From contig JAFSOU010000130.1 in the NCBI GenBank assembly GCA_017443265.1, forward strand, positions 1 through 49,437: a stretch of 49,437 bases of DNA. Direction: 5' to 3'. The DNA is from Bacteroidales bacterium (lineage in GTDB: Bacteria; Bacteroidota; Bacteroidia; Bacteroidales; P3). A program made the position numbers and the translations under genes. Shown in pieces: positions 44,567 through 49,437 of this stretch. The number at the start of each line of letters is the position of its first letter. The stretch's first letter is position 1. Under the pieces are notes generated by a model. That model made no database searches, was not told where the DNA came from, and saw only the letters and a program-made list of their open reading frames with translations.

Positions 44567-45958
44567 TCACTTCTCCAAAATCCAATCGGCCAGGATTTCA
44601 AGAACTTCGGGCGAGATGGTTTCCTCGATGGAGAGGTACTCGTCGGGCAGGCCGGTGGTGCAGTGCTGTAACAGATGGTTGAGCGAGGGCATCAAACGGG
44701 TGTCGGCCTTACCTCCGGAGAGCTTTTTTATCTGCTCAAGATTCTCTTTGGCAGGCACTTGCACATCCTTTTCGCCGCCAATGGCAAGGATGCGACATTT
44801 CACCTTGGGCAGATAGTCGGCGGGAGTGAGTTTAAGAAAGGTTTTGAACCACGGCAGCTGCAGCTGCTGGCTCCACCCGAACAGCGATTTCTTGTCCAAG
44901 CCCACGACCTCCAGCTGGCTTTGGGTAAGGGATGGACAATTGCGGCTTATCACCTCCTGCAAGGCGGGTATCATCTTGCCCTTGGGCCCTATGGTGTCGG
45001 CAACGACGAAAAACTCCCTCATGCAGGCGAGACGTTTTTCGACAAAGGTGTCGGCAACGCCCTGCAGCTCGAACAAGCGCCGGTTTTGCTGCAGAAGTAT
45101 CTCGGCGCCGGAACAGCCCTGACCGCCCAAAAAAGCAATGAACGACACTTTTCGGCACTGAGCTGCCACTATTTGGGCAATAAGCGCACCTTCGCTGTGT
45201 CCTACAATTCCTATGCGACAGCGGTCGATGCGATGATGCTTGCGCAGGAAATCGAAGGCACCGCGGGCGTCGTTGGCGAAGTCGAGGGTGGTAGCCTTGG
45301 ACGCGTCGCCGGTGGAACGGCCCACACCGCGGTCGTCGTAGCGGAGCACGGCAATGCCACGGCGGGCGAAATAGTCGGCGATGACGAGGAAAGGCTTGTG
45401 GAGGAAAATCTCCTCGTCGCGGTTTTGCTGCCCCGAGCCGGAGACAAGTACCACGGCGGGAAAACGGCCCTCTTTGCGGGGAAGGGTGAGCGTACCCGAA
45501 AGGGTGGTGCGGCCATCCTTGAAAGTTACGGTAACTTTTTCTTCATCAAAGGAATAAGGCGGCTGAGGGGTTTGCGGACGGTTGGCCTTGAAAGGGCCTT
45601 CGGTGGGGTTGAAGGTGATTCGTTCGCTGGTGACGAACTGTTTGAAAGTGCCGTCGAAAGTGTTGGCACTGCGATTGTAAACAGCTGTTATTTTGAGACT
45701 TATATCCTTGTTGCGAAAAACGAGGGTGTCGCCCGAAAAACTCCACGAGGTGGGATGTATGGCGGCATTGCCCTGAAACACGGAGTAGATAACTGGCACC
45801 ACGCTGTCTCCGCTGCGCTGGAAAGTGAGATCCAACGGCAGCTGTACGGCCACGGCAAGCCAGTAGCGGCCTTCGAAGTCCCGCAGGCTGGTGGATTGGG
45901 CGTTGGCGTTGGAAAGCAACGTAGCCATAAGTGTCAGAAGTGCGAATAATCGTTTCAT
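44567..45958 (-). CDS. Exported alpha/beta hydrolase with N-terminal beta domain
   Basis: 463 residues. I chose the ATG at 45958 (MKRLFALLTLMATLLSNANA, signal peptide) over a TTG two codons earlier. Residues about 25-130 are an all-beta domain; the hydrolase domain follows, with GHSEGA (Ser255), LRYDDRGVG, the acidic residue in GGEKDVQV and His in PSLNHLLQ. Resembles S33-type serine hydrolases of Bacteroidales; substrate unknown. Two nt after the preceding small gene. Confidence 0.88.
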   Translation of the reverse strand: MKRLFALLTLMATLLSNANAQSTSLRDFEGRYWLAVAVQLPLDLTFQRSGDSVVPVIYSVFQGNAAIHPTSWSFSGDTLVFRNKDISLKITAVYNRSANTFDGTFKQFVTSERITFNPTEGPFKANRPQTPQPPYSFDEEKVTVTFKDGRTTLSGTLTLPRKEGRFPAVVLVSGSGQQNRDEEIFLHKPFLVIADYFARRGIAVLRYDDRGVGRSTGDASKATTLDFANDARGAFDFLRKHHRIDRCRIGIVGHSEGALIAQIVAAQCRKVSFIAFLGGQGCSGAEILLQQNRRLFELQGVADTFVEKRLACMREFFVVADTIGPKGKMIPALQEVISRNCPSLTQSQLEVVGLDKKSLFGWSQQLQLPWFKTFLKLTPADYLPKVKCRILAIGGEKDVQVPAKENLEQIKKLSGGKADTRLMPSLNHLLQHCTTGLPDEYLSIEETISPEVLEILADWILEK

Positions 45959-45960
45959 TT

Positions 45961-46386
45961 TCAAGCAAGTTTATAAGTACCGAAATCCATACGGAAATAG
46001 CGTTTGCGTATCACCCATTCGTAAACGAGCCACGCCACCAGATAGCCGTTGGTAAACACCTGATAGACAATATCCCACGGCGAGGGCAGCTCGAAAAACA
46101 ACTCCGCCACCCACAGCACCATGTCCACCACCAGCAGGGCATCCCAAATCTTCTCCCTGTCGCTGAAAGTGAGCACGTTGCGCACACCGCCATGCACCGT
46201 TACGTCCATAGAGGAGGAGAAAAAAGGTATCATGCTCTGAATCATTATATTGTACTGTCCCGCAGGAAGTTCCACATTGGTCTCGGCGCCTTTCATTATC
46301 CCCAGCACATGGTTGTCGACAACCAGTTTGTGCGGCAGCGCAGGCATCAGCCGCGATTTCTTCTGTATGATGGTGAGGGTTGGCAT
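45961..46386 (-). CDS. Small protein with one membrane-like segment, function unknown
   Basis: 141 residues from MPTLTIIQKKSRLMPALPHK; the frame is open 51 codons upstream through repeat DNA, which I discount. The first 85 residues look like a beta domain (VVDNHVLGIMKGAETNVELP, AGQYNIMIQSMIPFFSSSMD); then aromatic, hydrophobic segments (LLVVDMVLWVAELFFELPSP, NGYLVAWLVYEWVI) that could cross the membrane. No known family. Stop lies 2 nt before the hydrolase ATG. Confidence 0.7.
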   Translation of the reverse strand: MPTLTIIQKKSRLMPALPHKLVVDNHVLGIMKGAETNVELPAGQYNIMIQSMIPFFSSSMDVTVHGGVRNVLTFSDREKIWDALLVVDMVLWVAELFFELPSPWDIVYQVFTNGYLVAWLVYEWVIRKRYFRMDFGTYKLA

Positions 46387-46661
46387 TGATAGTGCGTTTG
46401 TGTCTGTAAATCTTTTTTTGTTCTCCTGCTCAGCTTCGCTTCGCGAGATCTTGTAAATCTTGTAAATTTGTTCGCTTCGCTCACTTATATTTTTTTCGCC
46501 TACGGCGAGAAATCTTTCAAATTTGAACAAATCTTTCAAATCATTTTTCTACTTTTTATTTGTTTGATTTGGTAAGATTTATTAGATTTCTGCCGCTTGC
46601 GGCAAGGAGCATTTAAACTGCCCGAAGGGCAAGGAGCATTTCAATTTTCAACTTTCAATTT
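46387..46661. repeat. Intergenic composite hairpin repeat
   Basis: No gene. Begins at 46423 with a segment close to 37764-37823 (CTCCTGCTC, TCGCGAGAT, GTAAATCTTGTAAATTTG). Palindromes: TCGCC/GGCGA around TAC (46496-46508), TGCCG/CGGCA around CTTG (46591-46604), TGCCC/GGGCA around GAA (46619-46631). AAGGAGCATTT occurs twice (46604 and 46631). Confidence 0.8.
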
Positions 46662-47867
46662 TCAACTTAATGGAAGTTTCAGCAGTATTTGCAGGTCCTT
46701 GGCGCTGAGGCCCACGTAGTCGGCTACGGTTTGGTTGGTGAGTATGCCGTTGAAGAAATAGGTGCCCTGCTGCAGCTCCTCGTTCTCGGCCAGAAGCTCG
46801 TTGACGCTACAGCCTTCGGCGATACGCATCAGTATGGGAACCAGCAAGTTGCTGATGGCCATTGAAGCGGTTTTTGGCACACGCGCGGGCATGTTGGGCA
46901 CGCAGTAGTGCAGCACTCCGTGTTTCACAAAAACGGGGTCGGGAATGGTTGTAACCTGCGAAGTCTCGATGGTGTTGCGCAGGTCGATGCTGATGTCGAT
47001 GATGAGGCTGCCCTGTTTCATCGAGGCCACCATGTCCTCGCTGACGATGTATTGCGAGTCGGGCTCGTTGGAGTGGAAAGCGGCGATAAGCACGTCGGCC
47101 GAGGCAATGCTCTTTTTGAGCAGCTCGGGATATATAACAGACGTATATACAGGCGTTTGCAGCCGTTGGCTAATCTCGTTGAGACGCGAGATGGAGTTGT
47201 CGAAAATCTTAACATTGGCCCCTGCCGCCACAAACATTTTGGTAGCCGTTTCGGCGGAGCGTCCCGCGCCGAGTATCACCACCTCGGTGGGCGGTATGCC
47301 TGCCACGGAGCCGAGCATGGAGCGGTTGGCATAGCCCGGGTTGGAGAGGTATTCGGCGGCCACCATAAAACCGACGTTGCCCGCAATGCTGTTCATAGCC
47401 CGCAGGAAATTGTGGTGTCCGCGGCTGTCGGCCATAAACTCGTAGCCCACGGCGGTAATCTTTCGTTCGTGCAAGGCACGGAAATACTGGCAGTCGTGAT
47501 ATTTCAGCGTAAGCGCCGAAAACACGGTGGCCTTGGGTTTCACCAGCTCTATCTCGTCGGCGGAAAGCGACTGCACCTTGAAAATGATGTCGGTTTGCAA
47601 GGCCGTGTGGCGGTCGGCGATGACGGCGCCGGCCTCGGAGTACTCCAAGTCGCTGAACCCCGCGTTGTTGCCTGCGCCAGTGGCCACCAGCACTCGGTGT
47701 CCGGCGGCGGTGAGTATGGAAACGGCCTGCGGGGTGAGCCCCACACGCGTCTCGTAGTCGGCACTCTCGTCGGGCACGCCGATAAGGTATTTTTTGTTGG
47801 CGGTTTTGTCGTGTTTGAGTTCGGGCAGCGTGGCCAGCTCGTTCTCTATCTCGTTCAATATTCCCAT
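46662..47867 (-). CDS. ald: Alanine dehydrogenase / PNT-like protein
   Basis: 401 residues. N-terminal catalytic domain with YETRVGLTPQAVSIL (substrate Arg41) and FKVQS (Lys97), then the NAD-binding fold with VVILGAGRSAETATKMF (from about 197) and the closing PNMPARVPKTASMAISNLLV. Where classical alanine dehydrogenases have a catalytic His in a TYLHLA segment, this protein has FSALTLKY, and the second Lys of KVKEP is Gln. The reaction may therefore differ from L-alanine deamination. Five nt after tsaE. Confidence 0.85.
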   Translation of the reverse strand: MGILNEIENELATLPELKHDKTANKKYLIGVPDESADYETRVGLTPQAVSILTAAGHRVLVATGAGNNAGFSDLEYSEAGAVIADRHTALQTDIIFKVQSLSADEIELVKPKATVFSALTLKYHDCQYFRALHERKITAVGYEFMADSRGHHNFLRAMNSIAGNVGFMVAAEYLSNPGYANRSMLGSVAGIPPTEVVILGAGRSAETATKMFVAAGANVKIFDNSISRLNEISQRLQTPVYTSVIYPELLKKSIASADVLIAAFHSNEPDSQYIVSEDMVASMKQGSLIIDISIDLRNTIETSQVTTIPDPVFVKHGVLHYCVPNMPARVPKTASMAISNLLVPILMRIAEGCSVNELLAENEELQQGTYFFNGILTNQTVADYVGLSAKDLQILLKLPLS

Positions 47868-47871
47868 AATG

Positions 47872-48297
47872 TCAGATTTTTATGGCGGTGATGAGGCGTT
47901 GTCCCGAAGGCAGCTCCTCTATACTCACTTTGATATACGATTCGGGCAGCAGAGGCTCCACTTTCTCGGTCCATTCGGTGAAACAGTAGTAGCCGCTGTA
48001 GAAATACTCCTCGTAACCGATGTCGTAAGTCTCGGAAAGACTGTTTATTCTGTAAAAGTCGAAATGATAGATGGGGTCGCCGTTTGCGGCAAGGTACTCG
48101 TTTACGATGGCGAAAGTGGGGCTGCACACGTTGTCCGTTGAGCCGAGGGCACGGCACAGCTCTTTGATAAGGGTGGTTTTGCCGGCACCCATCTTGCCGT
48201 AGAAAGCGAAAAAACGCTCCTCGGCAAAAGCCTGCAAAAGTTTACGCGCGGCTTCACAGAGAGTGTCCAAAGTGGTGGTTATCTGCAAGTTGTCCAT
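47872..48297 (-). CDS. tsaE: tRNA threonylcarbamoyladenosine ATPase TsaE
   Basis: 141 residues. Walker A GKMGAGKTT (34-42) and the family segments SPTFAIVNEY and IYHFDFYRI, then ITEWTEK-type EWTEKVEPLLP. Works with TsaB and TsaD in making t6A at position 37 of ANN-decoding tRNAs. Start MDNLQITTTLDTLCEAARKL. Adjacent to the alanine-dehydrogenase-like gene. Confidence 0.95.
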   Translation of the reverse strand: MDNLQITTTLDTLCEAARKLLQAFAEERFFAFYGKMGAGKTTLIKELCRALGSTDNVCSPTFAIVNEYLAANGDPIYHFDFYRINSLSETYDIGYEEYFYSGYYCFTEWTEKVEPLLPESYIKVSIEELPSGQRLITAIKI

Positions 48298-49313
48298 AAT
48301 TATACAAAAAGATACAATCCACCCGAAGGCGGTGTTTCTGTACTTTTTAACTGCAAAAAAGCGAAAAAGTTACACAAAACACACTAAATCCCGATTTTTT
48401 TCGTGCCAATGCCATGCTCGGACGGGTTTTTGCCCTGTGGGCCGGCACTCGGAATCAGCCAAGAATTCGGAGTTGCCACAACAAACAACCGATTCAAAAC
48501 ACATAAACCATCAACAATTAAACACCCGGACAGCCCTCCATCAACGAGACTATAAATATTCAAGTTTCGCATTTGCGAAAATAAGTTTTGCTTGTCGCCT
48601 ACGGCGAGAAATCCAACAAATAAAAACAAATCCAACAAATATAATTTGATAGATTTGAAAAGATTTGTGTGATTTGTTCACATGTTGTTATTTTATAGGT
48701 GTTCACGATTACTTCGTAATTCTGCCACGTAGTGGCACCCCTAAACACATATATATGAACATACGAAAGGTGAGTAAATATTTTCGCTCTAATACAATTA
48801 TAGACAGATATTGTACGCTGTTATAGTTGTTGTGCTTTTTTCCATTGAAACAGTGTCGCCTCTCTCCGAGAGGCATTATTCCATTTACTTGTTTACACCA
48901 CACTAACGTGTGGCGTTATTTGCACTTCGTGCGTAAAGTCTCTTCGAGACTACCTAGCGTCGGAGATGCAACACGCGCCTAAGGCGCACGTAACACCGCA
49001 CAAAGTGCGGTGTTACGACAGATAACGAAAACCATGCCTGTCGGAGACAGGCGACCTTGAAGACATCAAAAAAAATCAGTCAATTATGGCACTATGGCGG
49101 ACAATATTTTTAATACAAGTTATTATAGACCAATTATTTACAAAAATATATAAAGTTTTTTTCAGTGGGTTGTGATTTTTGGCATTTTGTTGCGTTATTA
49201 TATATATGTAAGAAATTACCAGAAAACCCATCGTTGCGGATATGTTATACGTAATGGAACAGCACAGGAATTGGCAATTTTAAGAAACATTAAACAATAA
49301 AAAATAAAACACA
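48298..49313. other. 1-kb non-coding region with a palindrome array
   Basis: No convincing gene on either strand. 48298-48590 has no recognised element apart from a TTTCGC/GCGAAA hairpin at 48566-48581. TCGCC/GGCGA around TAC occurs at 48595-48607. The array of triloop palindromes at 48708-49052 follows. 49053-49313 is the AT-rich leader of the plus-strand lipoprotein. No consensus promoter was found for that gene; TTATTATATATATG near 49195 is the closest. Confidence 0.75.
48708..49052. repeat. Array of C-NNN-G triloop palindromes
   Basis: Perfect stems around three-base loops: ATTAC/TTC (48708-48720), TGCCAC/GTA (48723-48737), GCCTCTC/TCC (48858-48874), GCAC/TTC (48922-48932), AGTCTC/TTC (48937-48951), GCGCC/TAA (48975-48987), a 13-bp stem CGTAACACCGCAC/AAA (48989-49017), GCCTGTC/GGA (49036-49052). 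CCACAC/GTGTGG around four bases (48898-48913) is the one exception. Stem sequences differ but the base before the loop is always C and the one after always G. Confidence 0.92.
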
Positions 49314-49437
49314 ATGAAAAAGTTATCTTTATTTAAAGTCTTACTGCTGGTTGCGGTGGCTTTGGTGGGAGTGGCAATGGCTACATCCTGCAAAAAGGAA
49401 ATAGTTAGCACAGAAAATCATGGAAGTATAGAACCTC
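49314..49437 (+). CDS. Lipoprotein, partial at the window edge
   Basis: Only the first 41 codons are present; the gene runs off the right end. MKKLSLFKVLLLVAVALVGV, then AMATSCKKE: a Sec/SPII signal peptide with lipobox ATSC. What follows (IVSTENHGSIEP) gives no clue to function. Start chosen at the only in-frame ATG, preceded by AAAATAAAACACA. Confidence 0.8.
   Translation, partial: MKKLSLFKVLLLVAVALVGVAMATSCKKEIVSTENHGSIEP

Noticed and set aside
44675..45949. 424-codon plus-strand frame opposite the exported hydrolase
   Set aside because: Antisense shadow in GC-rich DNA; the minus strand has a signal peptide and a full catalytic triad.
48384..48638. 84-codon frame upstream of tsaE
   Set aside because: No homology features, no promoter, and it runs through a palindrome; likely chance.

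Overview
The window is a chromosomal segment from a member of the Bacteroidota, most likely order Bacteroidales. The evidence is a gingipain-type C25 protease with a type IX secretion sorting tail, a DUF4271 membrane protein, RnfA and NqrF subunits, zinc-less S4, S14 and L36 ribosomal proteins, and repeated use of the Bacteroidota promoter (TTTG, about 19-20 nt, TAnnTTTG). I cannot name the genus. All genes but three lie on the minus strand.

Region 1 (1-5700) is an accessory patch around enolase. It holds a tandem array of hairpin-forming 46-bp units, an exported protein with YD-like repeats, eno, and a broken Rhs locus. The Rhs locus has a core with an AT-rich unique C-terminal domain, a tiny membrane protein 4 nt downstream (candidate immunity protein), and a stray Rhs fragment. 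A lipoprotein that seems frameshifted at an A8 tract follows. A roughly 50-bp imperfect inverted repeat occurs at 5-55 and 4519-4567.

Region 2 (5729-23909) is the fused str-S10-spc-alpha ribosomal supercluster, rpsL to rplQ. It is read leftward from one recognisable promoter and closed by a terminator. It supplies ribosomal proteins, EF-G, SecY, methionine aminopeptidase, IF-1 and the RNA polymerase alpha subunit.

Region 3 (24000-33000) has an AAA_14/DUF4143 ATPase framed by 22-bp periodic direct repeats and a G-quadruplex motif. Next come tRNA-Glu plus rpsT, then a C25 protease-DUF4271-hypothetical cluster, a low-complexity lipoprotein, and a stand-alone rnfA. The rnfA promoter overlaps the start of a divergent hydrolase/HAD gene pair (33176-34593), one of the few plus-strand units.

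Region 4 (34660-48300) is ordinary metabolism and envelope: exported coiled-coil protein plus lipoprotein, a thioesterase, a lone nqrF, a zinc-ribbon pair, Hsp20 with operator-like repeats, an outer-membrane protein, a five-gene operon (NifU-like, PduO, DUF2795, DUF2520, TatD), an exported alpha/beta hydrolase operon, and tsaE with an alanine-dehydrogenase-like gene.

Region 5 (48298-49313) is a 1-kb non-coding stretch before a partial plus-strand lipoprotein. It holds an array of short perfect palindromes. Almost all of them, here and in other intergenic spots of the window, share the same architecture: a stem closed on a C-NNN-G triloop with unrelated stem sequences. I regard this as the most interesting unexplained signal in the window.
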